Notes: generated from the sequence alone by a model not told the origin. A stretch of 64,000 bases of DNA from Streptomyces griseorubiginosus (GCF_001514195.1 NZ_KQ948737.1:248001-312000); one strand, 5' to 3'; counted from the first letter of the stretch, positions 48,355 to 57,872 are shown. Numbers and translations are program-made.

Positions 48355-49635
48355 TCAGCGGATGCGGTCGAGGGTCTTGTAGTAGGCGCCCGCGAAGGGC
48401 AGGAACCAGGCGGTGCCGTTGTAGAGGGGGATGCGCGGCGGGGTGATGTCACGCACGGGGTTGACTTCGGGGTGGCCGTCCAGGACCTCGGCCATGACGT
48501 GCCCCATGTGGGTGGCCATCTGTACGCCGTGGCCCGCGTAGCCCATGGAGTAGTGGACGCCGTCCTCGGTCTGCCCGGCGTGCACGATGCGGTCCATGGC
48601 GAAGCCGACGGAGCCGCCCCACACGTACTCGATCTTCGTGCGGGCGAGCTGGGGGAAGATCCCGCACATCTCGCGGAACAGGACGGCCCCGCTCTTCTTG
48701 TCCGAGGTGGGGTCGGACGGCGCGAAGCGGGCGCGGCCGCCGAACAGCAGCCGGTTGTCCGGGGTGAGCCGGAAGTAGTGGCAGACCTTGTTCGAGTCGA
48801 CGATGAGGCGGGCCTTGGGGATGATGTCCCGGGCGAGTTCCTCGCCGAGCGGCTCGGTGACGATGATGAAGCTGCCCACGCAGACCTGTTGGCGGCGCAG
48901 CCACGGGAAGTTCTTGTCGGTGTAGGCGTCGGTGGCCATCATGACCTGCCCTGCACGGATCACGCCGCGCTCGGTGCTGACCTCGAACCGGCCCGCCGCG
49001 GTACGCCGCACACCGATGGCCGCGTTGCGCTCGTGGATCTCCACACCGGCGCGCTCGCATGCCTCGGCCATGCCGCGCACGAAGCGGCCGACGTGCAGGG
49101 CCGCGCTGAACGGGTCGAGCAGGCCGCCGTGGTAGACGTCGGATCCGATCTCGGAACGCAGCTCGGACTTGCCGATCAGGATGGTCTCGTGGCCGAAGTA
49201 CTTGGCCAGGTCGCGCTGTTGGGCCTTCTTGCTCTCGAAGTGGGCGGGGCGGGAGGCGACGCCCAGGCGTCCGACGCGGCGGAACTGGCAGTCGATGGAC
49301 TCCTCGTTCACGAGCCGCTCGACGGTGTCCACGGCCTCGCCGTAGGAGTTGTAGATCTCGCGGGCCCGTTCGAGTCCGTACCGGCGGACCGCCTGGCCCA
49401 CGCCGATGGTGAAGCCCAGGTTGGCCATGCCTCCGTTGCGGGCGGAGGCGCCGGAGCCGATCTGGCCCTTCTCGACGAGGGTGACGCGGGCGCCCTTGCG
49501 GGCGGAGTGCAGGGCGGTGGACAGACCCGTCAGGCCGGCGCCGATGACGACCAGGTCGGTGTCCTCGGTCAGCGGCTTGCCGGATCGGTCGGGAAACGCC
49601 CCTGCGGTTTCTATCCAGTAGGGAATCGTCTTCAT
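48355..49635 (-). CDS. FAD-dependent amine oxidase (PuuB/gamma-glutamylputrescine oxidase-like)
   Basis: A 426-residue DAO-family flavoenzyme. FAD motif DLVVIGAGLTGLSTALHSARKG, typical PuuB-family GSGASARNGGMANLGFTIG, and the C-terminal YSMGYAGHGVQMATHMGHVMAEVLDG. Related enzymes oxidise gamma-glutamylputrescine or other secondary amines to aldehydes with release of an amine and H2O2. The ATG at 49635 has GAGG 8 bp upstream. It is followed 41 bp later by the SSADH-type gene. No glutamylputrescine synthetase is in the window, so the exact amine is open. A hairpin (49669-49700) separates it from the importer genes upstream. Confidence 0.85.
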   Translation of the reverse strand: MKTIPYWIETAGAFPDRSGKPLTEDTDLVVIGAGLTGLSTALHSARKGARVTLVEKGQIGSGASARNGGMANLGFTIGVGQAVRRYGLERAREIYNSYGEAVDTVERLVNEESIDCQFRRVGRLGVASRPAHFESKKAQQRDLAKYFGHETILIGKSELRSEIGSDVYHGGLLDPFSAALHVGRFVRGMAEACERAGVEIHERNAAIGVRRTAAGRFEVSTERGVIRAGQVMMATDAYTDKNFPWLRRQQVCVGSFIIVTEPLGEELARDIIPKARLIVDSNKVCHYFRLTPDNRLLFGGRARFAPSDPTSDKKSGAVLFREMCGIFPQLARTKIEYVWGGSVGFAMDRIVHAGQTEDGVHYSMGYAGHGVQMATHMGHVMAEVLDGHPEVNPVRDITPPRIPLYNGTAWFLPFAGAYYKTLDRIR

Positions 49636-49668
49636 CTCGGGTCCTCTGCGGGGAGTTTCGTGGTGGGG

Positions 49669-49700
49669 GACGGCCGGGCACCACCAGGGGCCCGGCCGTC
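49669..49700 (-). terminator. Hairpin between importer and amine-oxidase genes
   Basis: An 11-bp stem GACGGCCGGGC/GCCCGGCCGTC with a 10-nt loop lies in the 140-bp gap between the ATP-binding protein stop and the oxidase start. It has no U run, so it may be a processing or attenuation hairpin rather than a full terminator. Confidence 0.5.
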
Positions 49701-49775
49701 GGCGCGGTGAGCGCTGTGACGGTCGGATCGACGTAGAACTCGGAGCCGGAACCGTTTCCGCGAGTGCGGGCCGTT

Positions 49776-50543
49776 CTACAGGACCCTTTCGAGGAACGCC
49801 TGCGTGCGCTTCTCGCGTGGGTTGGCCAGCAGTTCGCGTGCGTCGCCGCGTTCGACCGCGACGCCTTCGTCCATGAACAGCACTTCGTCGGCGACCTCGC
49901 GGGCGAAGGCCATCTCGTGGGTGACGAGGAGCATGGTCATTCCGTTGCCGGCGAGGTCGCGCATGACGGCGAGTACTTCGCCCACGCGCTCGGGGTCCAG
50001 TGCGCTGGTGGGTTCGTCGAACAGCATGATGGTGGGTTCCATCGCCAGCGCGCGGGCGATGGCCACGCGTTGTTGCTGGCCGCCGGAGAGCTGGGCCGGG
50101 TACTTGTGGCCGCATCCCTTGAGGCCGGCCTTGGCCAGCAGTTCGTTTGCCTGCTCCCGGCAGCTGGCGCGGTTCTTCTTCTGCACCAGGACCGGTCCGG
50201 ACATGACGTTGGACTCTGCGGTCATGTTGGGGAACAGGTTGAACTGCTGGAACACCATGCCGATCCGGGCGCGCTGCTCGGCCAGCCGCTTGGGGCGCAC
50301 GGCGTGGTAGGCGTCGTCCTTCTCGACGTAGCCGAAGTCCTCTCCGTTGACCCTGAGGACTCCGCGGTCGACGGTCTCCAGGCCGTTGACGCACCGCAGC
50401 AGGGTCGATTTGCCCGAGCCGCTGGGCCCGATGATGCAGGAGATCTCCCCGGCCTTGACGGTCAGGTCGATGTCACGCAGGACCTGGTGACGTCCGAAGC
50501 TCTTGCACAGCTTGCGTGCGACGATCGTTCCGTCCGGGTTCAC
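49776..50543 (-). CDS. Polar amino-acid ABC transporter ATP-binding protein (GlnQ type)
   Basis: A 255-residue ATPase. Walker [19 protein letters not shown], the PAAT-type [25 protein letters not shown], signature [16 protein letters not shown], Walker [15 protein letters not shown], switch His in [15 protein letters not shown]. The GTG at 50543 overlaps the permease stop (GTGA) and has GGGAG 8 bp upstream. It energises import with the permease and binding protein before it. The transported compound is probably an amino acid or amine derivative. Confidence 0.93.
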   Translation of the reverse strand: MNPDGTIVARKLCKSFGRHQVLRDIDLTVKAGEISCIIGPSGSGKSTLLRCVNGLETVDRGVLRVNGEDFGYVEKDDAYHAVRPKRLAEQRARIGMVFQQFNLFPNMTAESNVMSGPVLVQKKNRASCREQANELLAKAGLKGCGHKYPAQLSGGQQQRVAIARALAMEPTIMLFDEPTSALDPERVGEVLAVMRDLAGNGMTMLLVTHEMAFAREVADEVLFMDEGVAVERGDARELLANPREKRTQAFLERVL

Positions 50544-51490
50544 AGCACTGACTCCCTCGTGGTGGCGACGGGCTGCCCGGGCCCGGCGGAGGTGACGGCC
50601 GGGGTCAGCCGTGTGCGGGTGGAGCGGGAGAACCGGCGCTCGATCATGGACTGGGGCACGCTGAGCACCAGCGTCATGATCAGGTACCAGAGGCTGGCCA
50701 CGATCAGCAGCGGGATCGTCTGGTAGGTGCGGGCGTAGATCGCCTGTGCGCTTTGCAGCAGGTCGGCGACGCCGAGCACGCTCACCAGCGAGGTCTCCTT
50801 GAGCATGCCGATCATCTGGTTGCCGGTGGCCGGGATGATCGCCGGCATGGTCTGCGGGATGATCACGTGACGGAGCTTGGTGAAGGCCGACATGCCCAGC
50901 GATTCGGCGGCCTCGTGCTGGCCGCGGCTGACCGCGGCGAAGCCGCCACGGATGATCTCGGACATGTAGGCGGCCTGGTTCAGTGACAGTCCCACGATGG
51001 CCGCGGTCATCGGAGTCATGATCGCGTTCACGTTCACCGGTGTGGAGATGTCGGTGAACGGGATCCCGATCGACAGATTCGGGTACAGCGCCGCGATGTT
51101 GAACCAGAACACCAGCTGCACCAGCACCGGGGTGCCGCGGAAGAAGGTGATGTAGAGCTGGGCCAGTCCGGAGACGGGCCGCTGGTGCGACATGCGCATC
51201 ACGGCCAGCACCAGCCCCAGCAGCGTGCCCAGGGCCATGCTCGTCACGGTCAGCAGCAGCGTGATCAGCAGGCCGTTGAGGATGGTCTGCGTGGTGAAGT
51301 AGCTGAACACCACCGGCCAGCGATAGTTCTCGTTCGTCACCGCGGTCCACACCAGACCGGCGACGATCGCGATGGCGACGGCCCAGGCGACATAGTCGCG
51401 GGGACGCTTCGGCGTGATCCGCTTCTTCTCTTCGGCCCGTAGGGGTGACACCGGTCCGCGCCTGGTCGTCGTGGTCTCGATCACGTCCAT
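50540..51490 (-). CDS. Polar amino-acid ABC transporter permease
   Basis: A 316-residue permease of the His/Glu/Gln/Arg family. A cytoplasmic N-tail leads to about five helices, with [15 protein letters not shown] (the HisM/GlnP signature) and the coupling loop [23 protein letters not shown] that docks on the ATPase. Only one permease gene is present, so it would form a homodimer. The ATG at 51490 lies 7 bp after the binding-protein stop. Confidence 0.92.
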   Translation of the reverse strand: MDVIETTTTRRGPVSPLRAEEKKRITPKRPRDYVAWAVAIAIVAGLVWTAVTNENYRWPVVFSYFTTQTILNGLLITLLLTVTSMALGTLLGLVLAVMRMSHQRPVSGLAQLYITFFRGTPVLVQLVFWFNIAALYPNLSIGIPFTDISTPVNVNAIMTPMTAAIVGLSLNQAAYMSEIIRGGFAAVSRGQHEAAESLGMSAFTKLRHVIIPQTMPAIIPATGNQMIGMLKETSLVSVLGVADLLQSAQAIYARTYQTIPLLIVASLWYLIMTLVLSVPQSMIERRFSRSTRTRLTPAVTSAGPGQPVATTRESVL

Positions 51491-51497
51491 CGGAGTC

Positions 51498-52517
51498 TCA
51501 GTCCTGCGGGACGGCCATGGCCGCGGACGTGACCCCGAGATCCGTGAAACCCCAGCGTCCCAGCGCCTGGGCGTACTTGGGGCTGTCGATGATCGACTGG
51601 ATGGCGGCCTTCAGCGCGGGGGTCAGCGGTGAGCCCTTCTTCAGGCCGACGGTCACGGGCTTGGTGGTCACCAGCGGCTTGAGCACGTCGAAGGTCTTGG
51701 GCTGCTGCGTGTCCGCCCACTCGAGTGCGATGAAGTCGTACATGACCGCGTCGATCCGCTTGGAGACCAGCTGGGTCAGAGCGTCGTTCACGCTGGGCAG
51801 GGACACCGCCTGGATGGCCGGCTTGCCCTTGCTCGTACAGTCCTGCTTGGACAGCTGGGGCAGCCACTGGAGCTGCTGGGTGGTGCCGGAGGTGACCCCG
51901 ACGCGGTGCCCGCACAGCGTGTGGGTGCCCAGCTTCTGCGGGTTGCCGTAGGGGACGGACACGCCGGTGCCGGAGTTGACGTAGTCGACCATGTCGAGCG
52001 CCTTCAGCCGGTCCTTCGTGGCACCCATGGTGGAGGCGGTGAAGTCGTACCGGTCGGCCTGAAGTCCGGTGATGATGGTGTCGAACTTGACGTTGTCGAT
52101 CTGGAGTTTCAGACCGAGCTTGGCGGCGATGAGCCGGGCCATGTCCGGGTTGAACCCGATCGGGGTCTTGTTGTCCGACGCCATGAACATGGTGGGCGGG
52201 TACGACAGGTCCATGGCCACCGAGAGCGTGCCCTTGGCCTTCACCGACGGGGGCAGCAGCTTCACCGCGTTCTGGTCGGGCTTCACACCGGCCGAGATGT
52301 CGTCGGTGTGCTCGGCCGACGAGCCGGACCCTGCGCCCTGTGCTGTGCTCTTCGCCCCCACGTTCTGCCCGGTGGCGCCCGCCCCGCACGCGGCGAGCGC
52401 GAGGGCCAGGGCGGTGGTGACGATCGGGATGCTCAGGTGCCTGTTGACGTGCATGGCGGCCCCTGCGGCGCCTGCGGTGCGGCGTACGGTTCTGCGGCCT
52501 GTCCGGTTGTTTTCCAT
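51498..52517 (-). CDS. Polar amino-acid ABC transporter substrate-binding lipoprotein
   Basis: A 339-residue extracellular binding protein. After a basic N-tail with twin Arg pairs, the signal core IVTTALALALAACGAG carries a lipobox (LAAC). Mature part is the SBP_bac_3 fold: LSVAMDLSYPPTMFMASDNKTPIGFNPDMARLIAAKLGLKL and VKFDTIITGLQADRYDFTAS. Binds amino-acid-like ligands in this family. The ATG at 52517 has AGGAGG 8 bp upstream. It starts 46 bp after the haloacid-dehalogenase-like gene and opens the transporter genes. Confidence 0.9.
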   Translation of the reverse strand: MENNRTGRRTVRRTAGAAGAAMHVNRHLSIPIVTTALALALAACGAGATGQNVGAKSTAQGAGSGSSAEHTDDISAGVKPDQNAVKLLPPSVKAKGTLSVAMDLSYPPTMFMASDNKTPIGFNPDMARLIAAKLGLKLQIDNVKFDTIITGLQADRYDFTASTMGATKDRLKALDMVDYVNSGTGVSVPYGNPQKLGTHTLCGHRVGVTSGTTQQLQWLPQLSKQDCTSKGKPAIQAVSLPSVNDALTQLVSKRIDAVMYDFIALEWADTQQPKTFDVLKPLVTTKPVTVGLKKGSPLTPALKAAIQSIIDSPKYAQALGRWGFTDLGVTSAAMAVPQD

Positions 52518-52563
52518 GGCGGTGCCTCCTGGGGGAAACGCTGGGGATACGGGGGGAACGGCG

Positions 52564-53244
52564 TCAGATGCCGAGCATCTGGTTGAGCTCGTCGAGGGAC
52601 TTGACGGTCACGTAGTCGTAGCCGTGGGTGACCGGGTCGTAGCCGCGGTCCAGGAGGACCAGGTTGCGGAAACCCATGTCGTGCATCGGCATCAGGTCGT
52701 AGCGGGTGTGCGACGAGACGTGCACGAAGTCCTCGGGGGAAGCGTCGAGTTGGTCGAGCATGTACTCGAACGCCGCGTAGCGGGGCTTGTAGTAGCCGGC
52801 CTGCTCCGCGGTGAAGACCGCGTGGAAGTCCGCGCCGAGCCGGGGCACACTCTCCGCGAGGAAGGCGTCGTCGGCGTTGGAGAGGATTACGAGCTTGTAG
52901 TGCTCGCCCATCTTCTTCAGCGGTGCCGGCACATCCGCGTGCGGACCCCAGCTGCGCACGCCGTCGGCGAGCCGCTTGCCGGCGTCCGGGGCGGCCTTGA
53001 CGCCCCACTTGCGGCAGACGCCCTCGAAGGCGGCCTGGAGCGACTGCTCGTAGGGGTAGTACTTGTCGAGGATCGAGTCGTAGCGGTAGCCGCGGAACTC
53101 CTTGACGAACTGGTCCCACTGCTCGGCCGGGATCTGGTCGCCGACGAGTTCACGGGTGATGGGGGTCATCGGCCACTCGATCAACGTGCCGTAGCAGTCG
53201 AACGAGACGTACTTCGGGCGGAACTGGAACGAGGGGATGGGCAT
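52564..53244 (-). CDS. Haloacid dehalogenase-like (type II) hydrolase
   Basis: A 226-residue HAD-superfamily protein. Motif 1 FDCYGTLIEW (Asp nucleophile), motif 2 LVILSNADD, Lys in YYKPRYAAFEYML, motif 4 in SHTRYDLMPMHDMGFRNLVLLDRG. It follows the 2-haloacid dehalogenase layout, but many annotated members act on other small acids or are phosphatases. The ATG at 53244 has GGAG 8 bp upstream. Two 15-bp direct repeats (53256-53285) lie in its leader. It stands between the FAD amine oxidase and the importer on the same strand. Confidence 0.82.
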   Translation of the reverse strand: MPIPSFQFRPKYVSFDCYGTLIEWPMTPITRELVGDQIPAEQWDQFVKEFRGYRYDSILDKYYPYEQSLQAAFEGVCRKWGVKAAPDAGKRLADGVRSWGPHADVPAPLKKMGEHYKLVILSNADDAFLAESVPRLGADFHAVFTAEQAGYYKPRYAAFEYMLDQLDASPEDFVHVSSHTRYDLMPMHDMGFRNLVLLDRGYDPVTHGYDYVTVKSLDELNQMLGI

Positions 53245-53255
53245 GGCAGTACTCC

Positions 53256-53285
53256 AGTCTCTGGTGCGTGAGTCTCTGATGCGTG
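53256..53285. repeat. Two tandem 15-bp direct repeats in a leader
   Basis: AGTCTCTGGTGCGTG (53256-53270) and AGTCTCTGATGCGTG (53271-53285) differ at one base. They are directly adjacent and lie 12-41 bp upstream of the dehalogenase-like ATG. They may be an operator or part of the translation start region. Confidence 0.7.
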
Positions 53286-53373
53286 GGTGACCGGCATGGC
53301 CGGCGTGCATTGTTTGGCATGCGCACGACATACAGGTCGGTGCGCGGGGTGTCCCTGTGGACGATCGCCGGGA

Positions 53374-54510
53374 TCAGGCGGCGCCGACTCCGGCAGGAGC
53401 CAGGAAGGCGACGGGATGGCGGGTGCTGCCGTCGAGCGCGAGGTCGGCGGCGATCTCTCCCATCGCCGGCGAGATCTTGAAGCCGCTGCCGGAGAAGCCG
53501 GCCATGACGATGATGTCGTCCTCGCCGGGGAGATGACCGACGAGCGGGTTTCCGGACTGCGTATAGCCCTCCATGTAGGCCGACATCCGGATGGGGTCGG
53601 GGTTCAGGTCGGGCATGAGTTCGTCGATGAACTCGCGGAAGGTGCCGAGTTCCTCGGGGCGGACGGTGCGGTCGAGCCGTTCGGGCTCGGGCACCGGTGC
53701 GTGGTACTTGAAGGAGAGACCGAGCTTGACGGAGATGCCGTCGGGTGACGGGATGCCGAAGCAGTCGTGCGGTGCGACGCGCACGAACGGAGGAGCACCG
53801 CCCGCGAACCAGTCGTGGCGGGTGGGCAGGTGCCAGGAGCAGATCACCCGGCGGACGTCGACGGCTTGCGGGAGGTCCGGGAGCAGGGTGTTGATCCAGG
53901 GGCCCACGGTCACGACGGCGGCGTCCACGTGGTCCGTGCCCTGGTCGGTGACGATCCGTACCCCGCCGCCCGACAGGGGGACGACCTCGCGCACCGTGGT
54001 GTAGCGGTGCAGCCGGGCGCCCAGCTGCTCGGCACGGCCGGCGGCAGCCTGGATGGACGCCTCCGGCCTGATGACGGCGCCCAACCGGTCCAGGACGGCG
54101 ATGTGTCCGTCCGGAAGCCGGTGCTGCGGGTAGCGGCGGCCGAGTTCCTCCCGCTCCAGGACCTCATGATCCAGCCCCTGGGCGGTGCTGGTGGACAGGA
54201 GCAGGCTCATGGACGGCGAGGAGGCCTCCCCCATCACCAGGCTGCCGCTGCGGCGTCGCAGCGCCCGGCCGGTCTCCGCCTGGAGCTGCTCCCACATCCG
54301 GTCCGCCAGCCGCAGCAGGGGAATGTACGCGGGCTCCCCGAGGTGGGCGGCCCGGTAGATGCGGCTCTCGCCCCCGGCCGCGCCGCGGTCGTGCCCCGGT
54401 GCGTAGCGGTCGTAGCCGATGACCTCGGCCCCACGGACGGCCAGTCGCCACATGGCCTGGCTGCCCATGCTGCCGGCACCGATCACGGCGACGCGCTTCG
54501 GGATGCGCAT
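53374..54510 (-). CDS. FAD-dependent amine oxidase (MTOX/sarcosine-oxidase-like)
   Basis: A 378-residue DAO-family flavoprotein. FAD motif RVAVIGAGSMGSQAMWRLAVRGAEVIGYDRYAPGHDRGAAGGESRIYR is the MTOX signature, which in known members oxidises N-methyl amino acids. C-terminal VMAGFSGSGFKISPAMGEIAADLAL. The Cys that covalently holds FAD in sarcosine and N-methyltryptophan oxidases is not found at the corresponding place (SAYMEGYTQSGNPLVG). The ATG at 54510 has AGGAG at 8 bp. It is divergent from a PucR regulator (54786), which probably controls it. Confidence 0.85.
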   Translation of the reverse strand: MRIPKRVAVIGAGSMGSQAMWRLAVRGAEVIGYDRYAPGHDRGAAGGESRIYRAAHLGEPAYIPLLRLADRMWEQLQAETGRALRRRSGSLVMGEASSPSMSLLLSTSTAQGLDHEVLEREELGRRYPQHRLPDGHIAVLDRLGAVIRPEASIQAAAGRAEQLGARLHRYTTVREVVPLSGGGVRIVTDQGTDHVDAAVVTVGPWINTLLPDLPQAVDVRRVICSWHLPTRHDWFAGGAPPFVRVAPHDCFGIPSPDGISVKLGLSFKYHAPVPEPERLDRTVRPEELGTFREFIDELMPDLNPDPIRMSAYMEGYTQSGNPLVGHLPGEDDIIVMAGFSGSGFKISPAMGEIAADLALDGSTRHPVAFLAPAGVGAA

Positions 54511-54785
54511 GAGGTCGCTCCTCTCGATGGTGTGGTGGGAGGCAGTCGGCCCCGGCACGGTGCGGACACCGTGCGGACCTCTCCGGTTCGGATCCCGCTG
54601 GGGATGGCGTTCACTTTCCGCCCGGCGGAACCCGCAGGTCAACCCACACTGTGTTCCGCCCCGGGGCCTTCTCGAGACGGTCTGTCACGGCGGACGACCG
54701 GACTGCCCGAATGACGGGCCGCCTCTTGTCACGATGAGTGGCCGGTGCCAAGGTGAGCCCGATTCCTTCGGAAGAAAGACCCTCT

Positions 54786-56408
54786 ATGCCGCCCAGACAC
54801 CCCGCAAGCGGTCACTTCCCCACCCTCCGGGAGGTACTGCTCCTGCCCGTGCTCGCGGAAGGACTGCCACGCGTACTGGCCGGGGAGTCACGACTGGACA
54901 GCCCGGTGCGCTGGGTCCACGTCACGGAGCTGCTCAACCCCGCGGACTTCCTGGAGGGCGGGGAGCTGGTACTGACGACCGGCATGCCGCATCCCGAGGA
55001 CGCCTCCCAGCTGCGCGGCTACGTCGACCAGCTCGCGGACGTCGGCGCGGCAGGCCTGATCGTGGAGCTCGGATACCGCTACCAGAAGGTGCCCCAGGAG
55101 CTGGTGGCGGCGTGCCGCGCGCGGGACGTGCCGCTGGTCGAGCTGGCCCGCGGCGTCCGGTTCATCGACGTCACGCAGACGGTGCACGAGCTCATCCTCG
55201 ACGCCCAGGGGTCCCTGCTGCGCCGCGGCAAGGACATTCAGGACATCTTCACGGCCCTGACCCTGCGGGGCGCGGATCCCGAGGAACTGGTGCGCACCAC
55301 CGCGGAACTCACGGGAGCCCCCGCGGTGCTGGAGGATCTCACCCACCGGGTCCTCATGTGCGAGCTGCTCGGTCGGCCGTACGAGCCGGTGGTGTCGGCC
55401 TGGTCGCGGCGTTCGCGAGCCGCGCCGACGCCGGAGAGGATCACGCCGAGCGGCCCGGAGGGGTGGCTGATCGCCCCCGTGCAGGACCACCACGGGCCAT
55501 GGGGACGTCTCGTCCTGCTGGAGGGGCGCCTCAACGCCGAGCCCGACCCGGAACACGTCCTCGTACTGGAGAGCGCCGCCGTCGCGCTGACCATGGCGCG
55601 CTTGGCGGGGCAGGCCTGGTGGGAGCGCCGCGCCCATCGCTCCGTACTGCGGGACCTGTACGAACGGCGTTTCCGCTCCCCCGCCGACGCGCGTGCGCGC
55701 GCCGAGGCACTGGGGCTCCCCACCTTCGGCCACCGGCTCTTCGCTGTGGTCATTAGCCACCCGTACACCGGCACCGAGGACGAGCATCTCGACGAGCGCA
55801 TCGCGAAGGCGCTGACGCACACGGGCGTCCGCGCGCTGGTCGGCGAGACGGCCCAGGGCCGGATCGGCGTCCTCATGGCCTTGGCACAGGCGAGCGCATG
55901 GCAGCCGGTCGCCGAGCGGATCGGCCGTCTGACCAGGGAAGAGCTCGGACCGCGGGCAGTGGTCGCCGTCGGTCCGGGGGTGACCGACCTCGGCGGGATC
56001 GCCCGGTCGTGGCAGGAGGCGGAGCAGACGGCCGAGGCCATCACACCGACCTCCCCGGAGCGTTGGTTCTACGTGCCCTCCGACGTCCGGCTCCCGGATC
56101 TGCTGGGCGTCCTGCGGGTGGACACCCGTCTTCAGCGGTACGCGGAACGGCAGCTGACCCGCCTCATCGAGCACGACGACCGCAACAGCGGCGATCTGCT
56201 CCCGGCGCTGCGCGCCTACCTGGCGGCGGCCGGCAACAAGTCGGTCGCAGCGAAGAGCGTCGGCATGTCCCGGCAGGCGTACTACCAGCGCCTGCACACC
56301 ATCGAACGGCTTCTCGGCTGCGACCTGGAGTCAGGACTGGAGCGCACGTCCCTGCATGTCGCGGTGCTCGTCCTGGACGCGAGTGAGGCTCCTGCTCCGG
56401 GGGCCTGA
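54786..56408 (+). CDS. PucR-family transcriptional regulator (1)
   Basis: A 540-residue regulator. N-terminal PucR purine-catabolism-like domain (TLREVLLLPVLAEGLPRVLAGESRLDSPVRWVHVTELLNPADFLEGGELVLTTG), a middle GGDEF/CdaR-like region, and a C-terminal HTH_30 (LLPALRAYLAAAGNKSVAAKSVGMSRQAYYQRLHTIERLLG). Such regulators control amine, amino-acid or purine use. The start is uncertain: ATG at 54786 gives a typical N-terminus, GTG at 54738 is an alternative. It is divergent from the FAD amine oxidase, its likely target. A near-equal paralogue lies at 60475, next to a GABA-type aminotransferase. Confidence 0.87.
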   Translation: MPPRHPASGHFPTLREVLLLPVLAEGLPRVLAGESRLDSPVRWVHVTELLNPADFLEGGELVLTTGMPHPEDASQLRGYVDQLADVGAAGLIVELGYRYQKVPQELVAACRARDVPLVELARGVRFIDVTQTVHELILDAQGSLLRRGKDIQDIFTALTLRGADPEELVRTTAELTGAPAVLEDLTHRVLMCELLGRPYEPVVSAWSRRSRAAPTPERITPSGPEGWLIAPVQDHHGPWGRLVLLEGRLNAEPDPEHVLVLESAAVALTMARLAGQAWWERRAHRSVLRDLYERRFRSPADARARAEALGLPTFGHRLFAVVISHPYTGTEDEHLDERIAKALTHTGVRALVGETAQGRIGVLMALAQASAWQPVAERIGRLTREELGPRAVVAVGPGVTDLGGIARSWQEAEQTAEAITPTSPERWFYVPSDVRLPDLLGVLRVDTRLQRYAERQLTRLIEHDDRNSGDLLPALRAYLAAAGNKSVAAKSVGMSRQAYYQRLHTIERLLGCDLESGLERTSLHVAVLVLDASEAPAPGA

Positions 56409-56469
56409 CCCCGTCGCCCATGAGGGGACGCCGGGGGCGAGGGCGGGTCCGCACATGCGACGTCTGCCT

Positions 56470-56498
56470 GGTGGGCGGCGACGTCCTCGCCGCCCACC
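56470..56498. terminator. Hairpin terminator between convergent genes
   Basis: A perfect 11-bp stem GGTGGGCGGCG/CGCCGCCCACC with a 7-nt loop lies between the PucR stop and the dehydrogenase stop (56514), serving both directions. Confidence 0.7.
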
Positions 56499-56513
56499 GC
56501 GGGCGCCGACGGC

Positions 56514-57572
56514 TCAGAGGAGTTCGATCAGTCTGTCGGTGAACTCGGCGGTGGTCGCGGTGCCGCCCAGGTCACGGGTGCGGGTGTCGCTCTTGGCCAG
56601 AATCGACGCGATCGCGTCCGTGATGTCCTTGGCCGCGGCGGGATGGCCGAGGTGGTCGAGCATCATGGCCGCTGACCAGATCGCGCCCAGCGGGTTGGCG
56701 ATGCCCTTGCCGGCGATGTCGGGCGCGGAGCCGTGCACCGGCTCGAACATGGACGGAAAGTCCCGCTCGGGGTTGAGGTTGGCCGACGGGGCGATACCGA
56801 TGGATCCCGCGACCGCGGCGGCGAGGTCGCTGAGGATGTCACCGAAGAGGTTGGAGGCGACGACGACGTCGAAGCGGGCGGGGTCGAGGACGAACTTGGC
56901 CGCCAACGCGTCGATGAGCTCCTGGTCCCAGGTGACGCCCGGGTGCCCGGCGGCCCGCTCGGCGATCAGCTCGTCCCAGAACGGCATGGTGTGGATGATG
57001 CCGTTGGACTTGGTGGCGGAGGTGAGCCTTCCGCGGCGGCGAGCGGCGAGCGAGAAGGCGTAGTCGGCGATCCGGGTGACCCCGGCCCGCGTGAACACCG
57101 CTTCCTGGACGGCCAGTTCCTCGGCAGTGCCCTGGTTCAGCCGTCCGCCGATCGCGCTGTACTCGCCTTCGGCGTTCTCCCGCACGACGACCATGTCGAC
57201 CGCGCCCGGCCGTGCGCCGCGCACCGGACTGTCGACGCCCTCGAAGACACGGATCGGCCGGAGGTTGACGTACTGGCGGAAGCTGCGCCGGATCGGGATC
57301 AGCAACCCCCACAGCGAGACATGGTCCGGCACCCCCGGGTAGCCGACGGCACCCAGCAGGATCGCGTCCTTGTCGCGCAGCTGGTCGAGCCCGTCGGCCG
57401 GCATCATGGCGCCCTCGCGCAGGTAGCGCTCGCAGGACCAGTCGTACGAGGTGTAGGACAGGCTGAAGCCGTGGCGGTGGCCGAGGACATCGAGCACTTG
57501 CCGTGCCGGGGGCAGGACTTCGGCGCCGATGCCGTCGCCGGGGATCAGGGCAATGCGGTGGTTGGTCGTCAT
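56514..57572 (-). CDS. Isocitrate/isopropylmalate-dehydrogenase-family enzyme (tartrate/D-malate dehydrogenase-like)
   Basis: A 352-residue beta-decarboxylating dehydrogenase. Opening ALIPGDGIGAEVLPPARQVLDVL, substrate Arg in RSFRQYVNLRPIRVF, VVVRENAEGEYSAIGG, metal Asp residues in VVASNLFGDILSDLAAAVAGSIG, and FEPVHGSAPDIAGKGIANPLG near the cofactor site. The VNLRPIR and GGRLNQGT pattern is that of tartrate/D-malate dehydrogenases rather than leucine-pathway LeuB. Family chemistry: oxidises a 2-hydroxy diacid with loss of CO2. The ATG at 57572 has only a weak upstream site. It lies between two regulators, alone. Confidence 0.83.
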   Translation of the reverse strand: MTTNHRIALIPGDGIGAEVLPPARQVLDVLGHRHGFSLSYTSYDWSCERYLREGAMMPADGLDQLRDKDAILLGAVGYPGVPDHVSLWGLLIPIRRSFRQYVNLRPIRVFEGVDSPVRGARPGAVDMVVVRENAEGEYSAIGGRLNQGTAEELAVQEAVFTRAGVTRIADYAFSLAARRRGRLTSATKSNGIIHTMPFWDELIAERAAGHPGVTWDQELIDALAAKFVLDPARFDVVVASNLFGDILSDLAAAVAGSIGIAPSANLNPERDFPSMFEPVHGSAPDIAGKGIANPLGAIWSAAMMLDHLGHPAAAKDITDAIASILAKSDTRTRDLGGTATTAEFTDRLIELL

Positions 57573-57644
57573 GCCGTCGATTGCAGCAAGGCGATGTGTG
57601 GGGCGTCCAAGACGCAAAGCGGATATCCCTGATAAGCGCCGCCT

Positions 57645-57872
57645 ATCAGCCGCCGCGTGCCTGTTGGCTGCCGTGGTGCCTGTCAGGGGCTGTGGTGCCT
57701 ATCGGCTGCCGCGGTGCCTGTCTGGTGCTGCGGTGCCTATCGGCTGCCGCGATGCCTGTCAGCGGCCACGGTGCCTATCGACTGTCGTGGTGCCTGTCAG
57801 CTGCCGCGTGCCTGTCTGCTGTCGTGGTGCCTGTCTGCCGTCGTGGTGCCTATCGGCCGCTGCGGTGCTCAT
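57645..57872. repeat. Degenerate minisatellite, about twelve 19-bp units
   Basis: The unit is close to CCTATCGGCTGCCGCGGTG, alternating CCTAT and CCTGT openings and differing at a few bases each. Units begin at roughly 57640, 57659, 57678, 57697 and so on to 57850. The last units are inside the 3' end of the LysR gene and encode its final residues. The array fills most of the 277-bp gap between the dehydrogenase and LysR genes. Confidence 0.85.

Noticed and set aside
57645-57872. CRISPR-like array or clustered operators
   Set aside because: Degenerate 19-bp units abut each other without spacers and extend into coding sequence, so minisatellite is the simpler reading.
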